Positions 27,207-35,078 of a stretch of DNA of 64,000 nt are shown one piece after another. The DNA lies in NCBI GenBank assembly GCA_030447665.1, contig JAUJOJ010000011.1:58707-122706 (forward strand), read 5' to 3'. The DNA comes from Allosphingosinicella sp. GTDB lineage: Bacteria; Pseudomonadota; Alphaproteobacteria; Sphingomonadales; Sphingomonadaceae. Positions within the stretch are counted from its first letter, which is position 1. Each line of letters begins with the position of its first letter. Position numbers and translations under genes: made by a program. A model generated the notes under the pieces. That model was given only the letters and a program-made list of their open reading frames with translations. It ran no database searches and was not told where the DNA came from.

Positions 27207-27243
27207 GCAAACCTCCAACCTTTAACCTGGATCAGCCCCAAGA

Positions 27244-27268
27244 AACGTTCGGGCTGCGTAACGGTTCC
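27244..27268 (-). promoter_or_regulatory. EcfG-type general stress promoter
   Basis: On the minus strand GGAACC, then 15 bases, then CGTT reproduces the alphaproteobacterial EcfG promoter pattern. The -10 element ends 38 bases before the start of the Ala/Lys-rich gene, leaving room for a leader of roughly 30 bases. This is the best promoter match in the window. Confidence 0.7.
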
Positions 27269-27291
27269 GGCGAGCCCGTGACGATGGGCTG

Positions 27292-27585
27292 AGAGCCTTC
27301 CCGACAAGGTGGAATCGCCTTGTCGGATCAGAAAGGCTCCAGATCAATGTCTGGAGATGATCAGGTCGCCATGCCCCGGCATGGCTACGGATTGCCGGGG
27401 GATGAGCCGGCCGCCGCGCCCCGGCGCGCGGCTGCGACCTTCGGGGAAGGTCGCACCTGCTCATCCGTACCTGATCATTCCCGGCCGAAAATTGGAGTAG
27501 GTGCGCAGTCCCCCGGACTGCGCAGCCATGCCCGGGGGCATGGCGACCTACTCAATGGTTCCCACTTTTTCGGGACGTGCTCTAG
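27292..27585. repeat. Composite of nested REP-type palindromes, no gene
   Basis: This gene-free stretch begins with a half-element AGAGCCTTCCCGACAAGG and ends with the other half, CCCACTTTTTCGGGACGTGCTCTAG. Between them further inverted pairs occur: AGGTCGCCATGCCCCGGCATGG against CCATGCCCGGGGGCATGGCGACCT, and GGTGCGCAGTCC against GGACTGCGCA. It looks as if one palindromic element has been inserted into another of the AGAGCACTTCC family. No coding signal is seen. Confidence 0.75.
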
Positions 27586-28136
27586 GATTGAGCGTCGCTT
27601 TCGAAATCGGCTTCGCCCTGGCCTCGATCCTGATGCTCCTGCTGATCGCGCAGGAACTCGTCCGTCGCCTTGGTGAGCGGATCATTGTCCTGCACCTGGT
27701 CGAAGCTGCCGTCGCTGCCGCCGACCTGAGCGACGCTGTCGCTGCTCACGCTTTCGGGGCCGCGCCCGCCGCCCTGCGCTTCGTCATAGCGCTCACCGCG
27801 GCTCTGGCCTAAGTCGTGGCCCGAGGCCCCGGTCTGCTGGCCCTGGTGATTGGCCTGGTTCTGGGCATTGCCGTAACCGCCGGTGCCGCTGCTGCCGCCC
27901 GGCGCCGCCATATCGCTCGGGTCCGGCCCGCCGCCGAGCTGCGCGCCGCCCGTTTCGCCCTGCATCGCATCGCGGGTGAAGCCGGCATCGGCCGCGCCGG
28001 TGATCTGGGACTGTTGCAGATCGCGCCCGCTGAGATTGTCGGCGTCGGTGACGCCCGAACCGTTCTGATTTCTGCAGGGCCTGATCGGTTTGAAGCGCAC
28101 GCGCTTCCGCCGGAGCCGTGAGTCAGGCCCTTTCAT
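27582..28136 (-). CDS. Gly/Gln/Asp-rich hydrophilic stress-type protein
   Basis: A 184-residue very hydrophilic protein without cysteine-rich or membrane segments. After about 20 residues encoded by a repeat, it reads SGVTDADNLSGRDLQQSQITGAADAGFTRDAMQGETGGAQLGGG and later DNDPLTKATDEFLRDQQEHQDRG. I recognise the style of small disordered stress proteins in sphingomonads but no defined family. The ATG and first residues are supplied by the repeat at 28077-28136, and the stop lies in the next repeat, so both ends have been remodelled. The native start may have been lost. Confidence 0.55.
   Translation of the reverse strand: MKGPDSRLRRKRVRFKPIRPCRNQNGSGVTDADNLSGRDLQQSQITGAADAGFTRDAMQGETGGAQLGGGPDPSDMAAPGGSSGTGGYGNAQNQANHQGQQTGASGHDLGQSRGERYDEAQGGGRGPESVSSDSVAQVGGSDGSFDQVQDNDPLTKATDEFLRDQQEHQDRGQGEADFESDAQS
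28077..28136. repeat. Palindromic element, GGCCTGAT...GCTTCC family, copy 2
   Basis: GGGCCTGATCGGTTTGAAGCGCACGCGCTTCC is followed by GGAGCCGTGAGTCAGGCCC. The outer GGGCCTGA/TCAGGCCC arms and inner GAAGCG/CGCTTC arms pair. On the minus strand the flank begins ATATGAAAGGGCC, which offers the ATG used by the adjoining gene. Confidence 0.8.
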
Positions 28137-28167
28137 ATCGTAGGGAACGAACGTCAGCCTGATCCGA

Positions 28168-28398
28168 TCAAGGTCGAGGAACGAACGTCGCCTTACTTGG
28201 GGGTTCCTCGTCACCCGGGCCGCGGCCAAGATCGTCGTAGCGATAGGGTTCGCCGTCCGGGTTGACGCCGGTGGGGTGCGGCTGGACGGCGTCGCGCCCT
28301 TCTTCACCCCTGCCTTTCGCTTCCCCGATATCCTCCGGGATTTCGTTGTGGCGCGCTTCATCGCTTTCAGGGAGCGGATGGCCTTTGCCGTCAGCCAC
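28168..28398 (-). CDS. Small hydrophilic protein, 76 residues
   Basis: A GTG start three bases after the stop of the preceding gene (if its frame break is bridged) gives a charged protein with PLPESDEARHNEIPEDIGE and NPDGEPYRYDDLGRGPGDEEPP. No family is recognised. It appears to be the middle member of a run of three hydrophilic minus-strand genes, probably one transcript of disordered stress proteins. Confidence 0.5.
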   Translation of the reverse strand: MADGKGHPLPESDEARHNEIPEDIGEAKGRGEEGRDAVQPHPTGVNPDGEPYRYDDLGRGPGDEEPPSKATFVPRP

Positions 28399-28401
28399 GG
28401 C

Positions 28402-28636
28402 TCAAACCCCCTCGTCGGGATCGGTCGGGCGATCGAATGCTCGATCTCGGCCGGGGGCCACCGACCTGATCGTCGCCGTCTCCGGCATTCGAATCATTGT
28501 CGTAATCCTCGCCCGGATTGGCGTTGGCGCCGGCTCCGGCGCCGCTGCCATGAACCTCTCCCGTCGCCGGATCGAAGCTGGCGCGCTTGCCGCGCTCGAT
28601 CCTGTCCGTGCCCGCGCGTCTCTCCTGGTCGGCCAT
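28402..28636 (-). CDS. Small hydrophilic protein with DPATGEVHGSGAG motif (probable frame break)
   Basis: The product starts MADQERRAGTDRIERGKR and contains FDPATGEVHGSGAGAG and NPGEDYDNDSNAGDGDDQV. A likely break near 28465 is inferred because the shifted frame continues PGRDRAFDRPTDPDEGV and stops four bases before the next gene; without it the protein runs on to 28391. It is acidic and disordered, without signal or membrane segments. Function unknown; the context is stress-related. Confidence 0.5.
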
Positions 28637-28661
28637 CGCCTGCTCCTTCCAATGCCGGATG

Positions 28662-28686
28662 AGAACGGGTGCCGCGCGCAGCCGTT
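28662..28686 (+). promoter_or_regulatory. Possible EcfG-like promoter
   Basis: AGAAC-N16-CGTT has the same spacing as the EcfG match at 27244-27268 with one mismatch. It is 100 bases upstream of the four-helix-bundle gene. The leader would be long, so this is weaker than the other candidates. Confidence 0.3.
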
Positions 28687-28785
28687 CCGGCGAGCGCGGC
28701 GAGCTTCCTTTTCGTCGTGCCGACGCACCCTTCTCGTTCCTTACGCGTTACCAATTCAGACCCACCCCGACATGAGGAGAAGATG

Positions 28786-29344
28786 ATGTTGGAACCTGAC
28801 AGAAGGTCGATGGACGACACGGGCGGAACGCTGGACACGAGCCATGACATTTCCGTCCTCAACAGCCTCATCGAGACGACGATCGACAGCGTGGACGGCT
28901 ACCGCCGCTCCGCCCAGGAGGCGACGAACAGCCGCTTCAGCGCCGAATTCCTGGAGCGCGGGAATGAGCGCGAGCAGGTCGTCAGCCAGCTTCGCGACCG
29001 CGTCCGTCAGCTCGGCGGCAATCCCGAGGATGACGGCAGCGTGCTTGCCGCCGCTCACCGCGTCCTTCCTGACGCTCCGCGACCGCGTGACCGGCAGCGA
29101 CGACGCCTCGGTGATCGCCGAAGTCGATCATGGCGAGAGCTATCTCAACGGCAAGTGGGAAACCGCGCTTCAGGACGGCAAGCTCTCGGCCGAGACCCGC
29201 AGCATCATCCAACGCGCTTACGACAGCGTGCGCGAGGGCCGCGACCGCTTCCGCAGGCTGCACGAGGACATGTCCGGCACGACCACCGGCGGCACCACCA
29301 CCGGCGGCACGACCGGCGGCTTGGGCGGCGGCACCAGCTACTAG
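28786..29344 (+). CDS. PA2169-type four-helix-bundle protein (DUF2383, one frame break)
   Basis: The sequence SHDISVLNSLIETTIDSVDGYRRSAQEA, then FLERGNEREQVVSQLRDRVRQLGGNPEDDGS, matches the ferritin-like DUF2383 bundle of the PA2169 family. A break near 29062 shifts the frame; afterwards it reads FLTLRDRVTGSDDASVIAEVDHGE and ends in a Gly/Thr tail (TTTGGTTTGGTTGGLGGG). The ATG at 28786 has GAGGAG six bases before it; one codon earlier is possible. Role unknown, usually stress-induced. Confidence 0.8.
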
Positions 29345-29345
29345 G

Positions 29346-29389
29346 CCAAGATCGTTTCAGGCTGAACCAGCCTGAAACGTGAATCTTGG
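29346..29389. repeat. Small palindrome, GTTTCAGGCTG family
   Basis: CCAAGATCGTTTCAGGCTG, a two-base loop and CAGCCTGAAACGTGAATCTTGG form a long inverted repeat. It closely matches 59670-59717 and more distantly 16793-16830. Confidence 0.85.
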
Positions 29390-29421
29390 CCTCACCGGGG
29401 TTCTAAGCCTCGGCAAGCGAC

Positions 29422-29453
29422 AAAACGGGCGTGCCGCAAGGTGCGCCCGTTTT
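29422..29453. terminator. Bidirectional terminator hairpin
   Basis: AAAACGGGCG pairs with CGCCCGTTTT around a 12-base loop. The U-tract works in both directions, fitting the convergent genes on either side. Confidence 0.8.
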
Positions 29454-29469
29454 CCGTTCCAGCCCCGTT

Positions 29470-30006
29470 CTATGACGGATTGCCGCGCTCGCAGGCCTCG
29501 GCGAACTGCTCTTTCAGCTCTCTACCGGGTGCCGGGTGCGGCCCGACCCGCTGCCTGCCATAGACGGCGCTGATCCGGTCGGCTTCGTCGAGGAGCCTTT
29601 CCAGATCTTCGGCAACGGCACCTTCGGCCGTTATTCCGGGCTGCTTCCGCCGTATCGGGTCGGCAACGAGGGTCACCGGCTCGTTTCCAAGGCCGAGGCT
29701 GAACCGGTCTTCGCCGGCGATCGCGGTGAAGCTCGGCACGGTCGCGACCAGCCGCGCGGGGCGGCCGAGGCAGGCGATGCTCAAGACGAGCTTGCCGTCG
29801 GGCCGGACGAGCCGAAGCGACATCCCCTCCCCGCTCGCGGCGCTCTCCCACAGCGGCGCGGACCGGGCCGGAAGCGGCTTGGCCGTGTCGTCCACCTGCT
29901 GCGCGACCGGCGGTCCGGACGGTTCGGGAACTTCCACCACCTGGTCGTTCTTCGGCTGGCTCCCGCAGCCGCCCAGGAGCAGCATCGCGGCGGCCAGCGC
30001 GCGCAT
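29470..30006 (-). CDS. Putative lipoprotein, 178 residues
   Basis: The product has a lipoprotein signal with lipobox LLGGC near residue 14, then a Pro-rich linker and a globular part beginning APLWESAASGEGMSLRLVRPDGKLVLSIACLG. It ends RELKEQFAEACERGNPS. I do not recognise a named family. The start overlaps the region just after the DUF2147 stop (TGAGGATG), so the two are translated from one message and both are exported. Confidence 0.75.
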   Translation of the reverse strand: MRALAAAMLLLGGCGSQPKNDQVVEVPEPSGPPVAQQVDDTAKPLPARSAPLWESAASGEGMSLRLVRPDGKLVLSIACLGRPARLVATVPSFTAIAGEDRFSLGLGNEPVTLVADPIRRKQPGITAEGAVAEDLERLLDEADRISAVYGRQRVGPHPAPGRELKEQFAEACERGNPS

Positions 30007-30008
30007 CC

Positions 30009-30422
30009 TCAGCGGACCCGCGTCCAGCGCTGCGCCTTGCAGATGAAGGCGAGGCAGCCGGCGACTTTCAGCGACCCGTCGGGATTGAGCTCCACATAGG
30101 ATTTGTAGCTCTTGCCGCTCTTGGGATCGTAGACGCGGCCGCCCTCCCACCTGCTGCCCCTCGCATGAAGACCGCTGATGATCCGCAGGCCCTGGATCGG
30201 CCGGTCGCGCAGCGCAGGATCGGGATTGCGGACATCGGTCTTCGGAACGCCTGGACGGCTGACCAGCACCCGGGCGATGTTCGCGCACATCTGGTTGCCG
30301 CAACGGGCAAAGGCGATGATCGCGCTCCTGTCTTCCGTCCGCCAGTTGCCGGTGACATCGGCCGCCGCATGCGCCGCCGTGGCGGAAAGGATGAGGGAGA
30401 GTCCGATCAGGAAGCGGTGCAT
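30009..30422 (-). CDS. DUF2147 periplasmic protein
   Basis: A 137-residue exported protein with signal peptide MHRFLIGLSLILSATAAHA and the DUF2147 core: VTGNWRTEDRSAIIAFARCG, then GLRIISGLHARGSRWEGGRVYDPKSGKSYKSYVELN and VAGCLAFICKAQRW. The family is a small calycin-like fold of unknown function. The ATG at 30422 gives the best signal peptide and has AGAGG upstream; two earlier in-frame ATGs are possible. Confidence 0.88.
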   Translation of the reverse strand: MHRFLIGLSLILSATAAHAAADVTGNWRTEDRSAIIAFARCGNQMCANIARVLVSRPGVPKTDVRNPDPALRDRPIQGLRIISGLHARGSRWEGGRVYDPKSGKSYKSYVELNPDGSLKVAGCLAFICKAQRWTRVR

Positions 30423-30540
30423 GCACAGCCTCTTACGCATCGGCCGCACGAACTTCCACCCACCGCCGGTTCAAGGCTGGAGCATAGTCCCATTGACGGA
30501 CAGAAACGGCGGCCGCTTAAGCGGGCGGCGAAAGGGCGAT

Positions 30541-31116
30541 ATGATCACAGGCAGCATTTCCACGGTCGCGCGCACCATACAGCTCGCCGTCGCGCCGGTG
30601 TTCCTGCTCGCGGGCATCGCCGGCATCCTCAACGTGGTGGCGACCAGGCTCGCAAGGGTGGTCGACCGCGTCCGGGAGCTGGAGCGGGATATTCCGGAGG
30701 CCGAGCAAGCTATCCGCGATCAGGAGCTGAGCGAGCTCGCCATCCTCGGTCGGCGGATGAGCGTCTGCCACCTTTCGATCGGCCTTTGCACCGCCTCGGC
30801 CCTCCTCATCTGCATGGTCGTGATGATCCTGTTCCTCGCCGGCCTGACCGGAATGGATTTCGCGACATCGGTCTCGCTGCTCTTCATCGGCGCGACGCTC
30901 TGCCTCACGCTCGGACTGCTGCTGTTCCTAGAGCACTTCCCGAAAAAGTGGGCACCGGTTTTTCGGTGGGAAGTGCTCAAGCTATTGATCTGGAGCCTTT
31001 CTGATCCGCCAAGGCGACTCCGCCTTGGCGGGAAAGGCTCTAGCGAAGTGACGATCGCCACCCGCTCGGTTCGCGTGAACGAGGAGTTCGTGCTGAAGAA
31101 GAAGCGGCGTCCATGA
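30541..31116 (+). CDS. DUF2721 membrane protein with translated REP insert
   Basis: The protein opens with IQLAVAPVFLLAGIAGILNVVATRLARVVDR, the DUF2721 start, and has three predicted membrane helices. Near the C-terminus the family sequence LLLFL is interrupted by 38 residues (EHFPKKWAPVFRWEVLKLL...) that are the translation of a paired REP element, after which family sequence resumes at EVTIATRSVRVNEEFVL. Removing 114 bases restores the expected join exactly. The 191-residue product is therefore about 38 residues longer than normal. Function unknown. Confidence 0.88.
   Translation: MITGSISTVARTIQLAVAPVFLLAGIAGILNVVATRLARVVDRVRELERDIPEAEQAIRDQELSELAILGRRMSVCHLSIGLCTASALLICMVVMILFLAGLTGMDFATSVSLLFIGATLCLTLGLLLFLEHFPKKWAPVFRWEVLKLLIWSLSDPPRRLRLGGKGSSEVTIATRSVRVNEEFVLKKKRRP
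30930..31043. repeat. Paired REP-type element inside the DUF2721 gene
   Basis: A second full copy of the AGAGCACTTCC family, with the same two hairpins as at 25457-25573 (AGAGCACTTCCCG.../...GGGAAGTGCTC and GCCAAGGCGACTCCGCCTTGGC). It is 114 bases, a multiple of three, and contains no stop in the gene's frame. CTAG occurs at both edges. Confidence 0.9.
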
Positions 31117-31517
31117 AGCGGGAAACCGAGCGGCTGCTCCTCCAGGGGGCGACGGCGCTCGCCTGCCTGGTGCCGCTGTCCATGGGCAGCCTCAGCGTGT
31201 TGAGGAGCGCGGACGTGCTGAACGGCGTATCGCCGCCTTTGCCGATCGATCTGGATAGCCATTTCCGCTATCTCTCCGGCCTTCTTCTCGGCATCGGGCT
31301 CGTCTTCCTCGCGTCCATCCCTCGGATCGAGACGAAGGAGACCGTCTTTCGCACGCTGGGCGCGGTGATCGCGGTCGGCGGCCTTGCGAGACTGTCGTCG
31401 CTTCTCCAGGTCGGCGTGCCCGGCCCCGGGCATCAGTTCGGGCTGGTCATGGAGCTCCTCGTCGTGCCGCTGATCGTGCTGTGGCAGGGCCGCATAGCAA
31501 GGCTTTACCGCCGCTGA
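31113..31517 (+). CDS. DUF4345 membrane protein
   Basis: A 134-residue protein with four hydrophobic segments: LLLQGATALACLVPLSMG, YLSGLLLGIGLVFLASI, VFRTLGAVIAVGGLARL and LVMELLVVPLIVLW. The arrangement and the LDSHFRYLSGLLLGIG motif match DUF4345. It overlaps the DUF2721 gene by four bases. Function unknown; such proteins are often paired with other small membrane proteins. Confidence 0.8.
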   Translation: MKRETERLLLQGATALACLVPLSMGSLSVLRSADVLNGVSPPLPIDLDSHFRYLSGLLLGIGLVFLASIPRIETKETVFRTLGAVIAVGGLARLSSLLQVGVPGPGHQFGLVMELLVVPLIVLWQGRIARLYRR

Positions 31518-31540
31518 TCTGCCTGCTGCAGAAACGTTGA

Positions 31541-31571
31541 AGGGCCGCCGGACATATCGTCCGACGGCCCT
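31541..31571. terminator. Hairpin between convergent units
   Basis: AGGGCCGCCGGA and TCCGACGGCCCT form a 12-base stem with one mismatch and a seven-base loop. The following T-tract is weak on both strands, so termination is possible rather than certain. It would close both the DUF4345 transcript and the small minus-strand transcript. Confidence 0.5.
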
Positions 31572-31622
31572 CCGAACATGGTCAGCGGCCGGATGCTCCA
31601 GCCCGGAAGACCTTATGAAAGC

Positions 31623-31679
31623 TTAGGCTTTCATCTCCCGAACGAGCAGAACCGACCCCCTTGCTGAACCATGAGACAT
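31623..31679 (-). CDS. 18-residue peptide with a perfect Shine-Dalgarno sequence
   Basis: The frame reads MSHGSARGSVLLVREMKA and stops at TAA. It is preceded by GAAAGGAGGTGATCC, fully complementary to the 16S rRNA 3' end, with GGAGG seven bases from the ATG. A plausible promoter lies upstream and a hairpin downstream, so it could be a complete small gene or a leader peptide. I do not recognise the peptide. Nothing else codes in the surrounding 285 bases. Confidence 0.5.
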   Translation of the reverse strand: MSHGSARGSVLLVREMKA

Positions 31680-31680
31680 C

Positions 31681-31695
31681 GGATCACCTCCTTTC
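31681..31695 (-). promoter_or_regulatory. Extended Shine-Dalgarno sequence
   Basis: The 15 bases are complementary to the whole 16S rRNA 3' tail, far longer than the usual four to six bases in this window. The plus strand correspondingly reads GGATCACCTCCTTTC. Confidence 0.75.
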
Positions 31696-31715
31696 GCTTG
31701 TTGAACACGAGGGGG

Positions 31716-31744
31716 AGTATGATTCGGGGCGAGGCCGCGAACAA
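31716..31744 (-). promoter_or_regulatory. Possible sigma-70-type promoter of the small peptide gene
   Basis: TTGTTC, a 17-base spacer and CATACT are present on the minus strand. The matches to consensus are modest (three and four of six), but the position, about 35 bases before the Shine-Dalgarno sequence, is suitable. Confidence 0.3.
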
Positions 31745-31802
31745 GTCTTGTTTTCGTTTTTTTCGCTGCTAGCTTCCTTCGCTTCGCGCTTCGGCCCCTC
31801 GA

Positions 31803-32366
31803 TCAGCCCCGGCAATCCTCCACCACTCGCGCCGGCTCGGGCCAGGCGGGGATGACGAGCATCGGCGTGCCCGGAATTTCCACCGTGAAACGGCCGCGGC
31901 TGAAGGCCATGCCGTCGAGGAAACGGTCGCTCGCCGGCAGGCTCGTGAACACGGACTTGAGCGGCTCGGCCTGGATCGAAAGGGGCAGGCTGCGCGCGGA
32001 ATAAGAGGTCCGCACCGTCATCATGTTACCGGTGGTGATCCCCTCGCGCGAGAGGGTGACCTGCCGCCGCGCGCGGTCGCAGCGGACGATGAAGCTCGCC
32101 GCGCCCTCGGCCGGTCCGAACGATGCGAGCGCGCTCTGCCCCTCGTTGCGGTAGAACCAGCGGCCCGGCGTCAGCGGCAGGTCCTGCCAGTTCGCCCGCG
32201 GCGGCGGAGGCGGAGTGGTGCGAACCGGCGGCGGGGCCGGCCGCTCGGCCTCGCGGGGCGGCGGAGGCGGCGGCTCCCGCCGAGGCACGCAGCCGGCGGC
32301 CACTGCAACACATCCAAGCAGCAGGGCCGCACGCGGGGGCTTCATCGACACGTTCCGCAACATCAT
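31803..32366 (-). CDS. Proline-rich putative lipoprotein
   Basis: A 187-residue protein with a lipobox VAAGC, a Pro/Arg-rich linker (PRREPPPPPPREAERPAPPP) suited to spanning the periplasm, and a globular region from NWQDLPLTPGRWFYRNEGQSALASFG to the end. The pattern resembles small sphingomonad envelope lipoproteins with no assigned function. A start seven codons later is possible and would give a shorter signal peptide. Confidence 0.75.
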   Translation of the reverse strand: MMLRNVSMKPPRAALLLGCVAVAAGCVPRREPPPPPPREAERPAPPPVRTTPPPPPRANWQDLPLTPGRWFYRNEGQSALASFGPAEGAASFIVRCDRARRQVTLSREGITTGNMMTVRTSYSARSLPLSIQAEPLKSVFTSLPASDRFLDGMAFSRGRFTVEIPGTPMLVIPAWPEPARVVEDCRG

Positions 32367-32471
32367 CCCCGCCTAACAGCATCCCGCCCGTTTCGATCCA
32401 AGCCCCCGGCCCACGAGCGGTTGGATTATCGTGACCGCCTGCTTATGGGCATCGGCCAAAGGAGCCAATCC

Positions 32472-32789
32472 ATGCGCGGCAAAATCCTGATCCTTTCTCT
32501 GCTGGCCCTCGCGGCCTGCGCCCAGCCGTTCGAAGGCCGGGTCGCCAGCCGCCTCGCCGATGCCGGCCTCTCCCGCCCGATGGCCGATTGCATGGCCAAG
32601 CGCTGGGTGGATCGGCTGAGCCTGGTCCAGCTGCAGAAGATCTCGGGCGTGGCCGATGACCTCGCCAAGGAGCGCAGCCAGGGAAAGCTCACGGTCGGCC
32701 GCTTCATCGAGCGGGTTCGTGCAGTGGACGATCCAGAGGTGGCGGAGGTGGTGACCACATCCTCGGTCGCCTGCGCGCTGAGGGGCTGA
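32472..32789 (+). CDS. Small lipoprotein, 105 residues
   Basis: The signal MRGKILILSLLALAAC ends in a lipobox (LAAC). The mature part has a helical pattern with ADAGLSRPMADCMAKRWVDRLSLVQLQKISG and ends in SSVACALRG, so it has three cysteines besides the lipid-bearing one or its partner. No family name is recognised. It converges with uvrB, whose stop is 19 bases after this stop. Confidence 0.75.
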   Translation: MRGKILILSLLALAACAQPFEGRVASRLADAGLSRPMADCMAKRWVDRLSLVQLQKISGVADDLAKERSQGKLTVGRFIERVRAVDDPEVAEVVTTSSVACALRG

Positions 32790-32807
32790 TCGGAACGCGG
32801 GAACCGC

Positions 32808-35021
32808 TTACCGCCGCCCGCCGGCTCTCCGCCCCGCCCTGATCTGCTGCTGCTTGCCGAAGCGCGTCTTGCGGGTGCCCGGCTTGCCTTCGGTCGAGTT
32901 GCCGACGACCGGTGCGCGTTTTTCGTGGTCGGGGATGCCGAGCTCGTCGGATTCGAGGCGGCGGATCTCGTCGCGGAGGCGGCCGGCTTCCTCGAATTCG
33001 AGATCGGCGGCGGCCTTGCGCATGCGGCTCTCCAGATCCTGGATGTAGGCGCGCAGATTGTGGCCGACGAGGTGCGGGCGCTCCTCGTCGCCGGTGTCGA
33101 CGACCACGCCGTCGCGGCTCGAGACGTGGGCGATGATGTCCGAGATGTTGCGCTTGATCGTCGTCGGCGTGATGCCGTGCTCGAGATTATATTCCTCCTG
33201 CTTCTGCCGGCGCCGGTCGGTTTCGTTGAGCGCGCGCTCCATCGAGCCGGTGATCCGGTCGGCATAGAGGATGACCCGGCCCTCGACGTTGCGGGCGGCG
33301 CGCCCGATCGTCTGGATGAGCGAGGTTTCCGAGCGGAGAAAGCCTTCCTTGTCGGCGTCGAGGATGGCGACGAGACCGCATTCGGGGATGTCGAGGCCCT
33401 CGCGCAGCAGGTTGATGCCGACGAGCACGTCGTAGACGCCGAGGCGCAGGTCCCGGATCAGCTCGATGCGCTCCAGCGTCTCGACATCCGAATGCATGTA
33501 GCGGACGCGAAGTCCCGCCTCGTGGAGGAACTCGGTCAAATCCTCGGCCATCCGCTTGGTGAGCGTGGTGACGAGGGTACGGTAGCCCTTCTGCGCGGTC
33601 TTCTTCGCCTCCTCGATGAGGTCGTCGACCTGGTCCTCGACCGGCTTGATCTCGACCGGCGGGTCGATGAGGCCCGTGGGGCGGATGACCTGTTCGGAGA
33701 AGACGCCGCCGGTCTGCTCCATCTCCCAGGGCCCGGGCGTTGCCGAGACGGCCACCGATTGCGGCCGCATCGCGTCCCATTCGTTGAAGCGAAGCGGCCG
33801 ATTGTCGATGCAGCTCGGAAGACGGAAGCCATATTCGGCGAGCGTGATCTTCCGCCGGTGGTCGCCCCGCGCCATCGCGCCGATCTGCGGCACCGTCTGG
33901 TGGCTCTCGTCGACGAACAGCAAAGCGTTCTCAGGCAGATATTCGAACAAGGTCGGCGGCGGCTCGCCCGGCAGGCGGCCGGTGAGGAAGCGGCTGTAAT
34001 TCTCGATGCCGGCGCACGAGCCCGTGGCGGCGATCATCTCCAGATCGAAATTGGTTCGCTGCTCCAGCCGCTGCGCTTCCAGCAGCTTGCCTTCGGCGTG
34101 GAGCTCCTTCAGCCGCTCGGCGAGCTCGTGCTTGATCGCCTCCATCGCCTGCTTGAGCGTCGGCCCCGGCGTCACATAGTGCGAGTTGGCGTAGACCTTG
34201 ATGCTGTCGAGGCTGGCGATCTTCTTGCCGGTCAGCGGATCGAATTCGACGATCTCCTCGATCTCGTCGCCGAAAAAGGCGATTCGCCAGGCGGTATCCT
34301 CATAGTGGGAGGGGAAGATTTCGAGATTGTCGCCGCGGACGCGGAAATTGCCGCGGGCAAAGGCCTGGTCGTTGCGCTTGTACTGGAGCGCGACGAGCTT
34401 GCGGACGATCTCGCGCTGATCGACGGTTTCGCCCTTCTTCAGCGAGAAGACCATCGCGGAGTAGGTCTCGACCGAGCCGATGCCGTAGAGGCAGGAGACG
34501 GAGGCGACGATGATCACGTCGTCCCGCTCCAGCAGCGCCCGGGTCGCCGAATGGCGCATCCGGTCGATCGCCTCGTTGATCGAGCTTTCCTTCTCGATGT
34601 AGAGGTCGGTGCGCGGCACATAGGCCTCGGGCTGATAATAATCGTAATAGCTGACGAAATATTCGACCGAGTTTTCGGGGAAGAAGCTCTTGAACTCTCC
34701 GTAGAGCTGGGCCGCCAGGATCTTGTTGGGCGCGAGCACCAGCGCCGGGCGCTGCAGCTCCTCGATCACCTTGGCCATGGTGAAGGTCTTGCCCGATCCG
34801 GTGACGCCCAGCAGCACCTGCGTCTTCTCGCCCTGACGCATCTGATCGGTGATCTCGGCGATGGCGGAGGGCTGGTCGCCCGACGGCTGATATTCGGAGA
34901 CGAGCCTGAACGCCTTGCCGCCCTCCGCCTTTTCCGGGCGCTGGGGACGGTGGGGAACGAAGCTCTGGCCGGTTTCGGGCTCTTCGAGGCCCGTTCTGAT
35001 CGCAATCGCCATGTTGCTCAT
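32808..35021 (-). CDS. uvrB: UvrB, excinuclease ABC subunit B
   Basis: UvrB is the damage-verifying helicase-like subunit of nucleotide excision repair. The 737-residue frame is intact: Walker A GVTGSGKT at residues 72-79, the beta-hairpin [21 protein letters not shown], the helicase motif TIGRAARN and a C-terminal UVR domain ([28 protein letters not shown]). A basic tail follows. No LexA box was seen directly upstream. An alternative start three codons on is possible. Confidence 0.97.
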   Translation of the reverse strand: MSNMAIAIRTGLEEPETGQSFVPHRPQRPEKAEGGKAFRLVSEYQPSGDQPSAIAEITDQMRQGEKTQVLLGVTGSGKTFTMAKVIEELQRPALVLAPNKILAAQLYGEFKSFFPENSVEYFVSYYDYYQPEAYVPRTDLYIEKESSINEAIDRMRHSATRALLERDDVIIVASVSCLYGIGSVETYSAMVFSLKKGETVDQREIVRKLVALQYKRNDQAFARGNFRVRGDNLEIFPSHYEDTAWRIAFFGDEIEEIVEFDPLTGKKIASLDSIKVYANSHYVTPGPTLKQAMEAIKHELAERLKELHAEGKLLEAQRLEQRTNFDLEMIAATGSCAGIENYSRFLTGRLPGEPPPTLFEYLPENALLFVDESHQTVPQIGAMARGDHRRKITLAEYGFRLPSCIDNRPLRFNEWDAMRPQSVAVSATPGPWEMEQTGGVFSEQVIRPTGLIDPPVEIKPVEDQVDDLIEEAKKTAQKGYRTLVTTLTKRMAEDLTEFLHEAGLRVRYMHSDVETLERIELIRDLRLGVYDVLVGINLLREGLDIPECGLVAILDADKEGFLRSETSLIQTIGRAARNVEGRVILYADRITGSMERALNETDRRRQKQEEYNLEHGITPTTIKRNISDIIAHVSSRDGVVVDTGDEERPHLVGHNLRAYIQDLESRMRKAAADLEFEEAGRLRDEIRRLESDELGIPDHEKRAPVVGNSTEGKPGTRKTRFGKQQQIRAGRRAGGRR

Positions 35022-35078
35022 ATGGTCATTCCGGTGCGCCCGCGCTACCGTCGCCGCGCAACATCAGGGGGATCTTTC

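Noticed and set aside
27300..27580. Several short open frames in the repeat-rich gap.
   Set aside because: They are translations of inverted repeats, without ribosome-binding sites or consistent codon use.
31681..31695. Plus-strand match to the 16S rRNA 3' end, suggesting an rRNA fragment.
   Set aside because: No other 16S sequence lies upstream. The minus strand explains it as an extended Shine-Dalgarno sequence in front of an ATG at the right distance.
32925..35078. A very long open frame antisense to uvrB leading into the DUF3617 gene.
   Set aside because: Only the last part from the ATG at 35079 has a signal peptide and family motifs; the rest is the shadow of uvrB.
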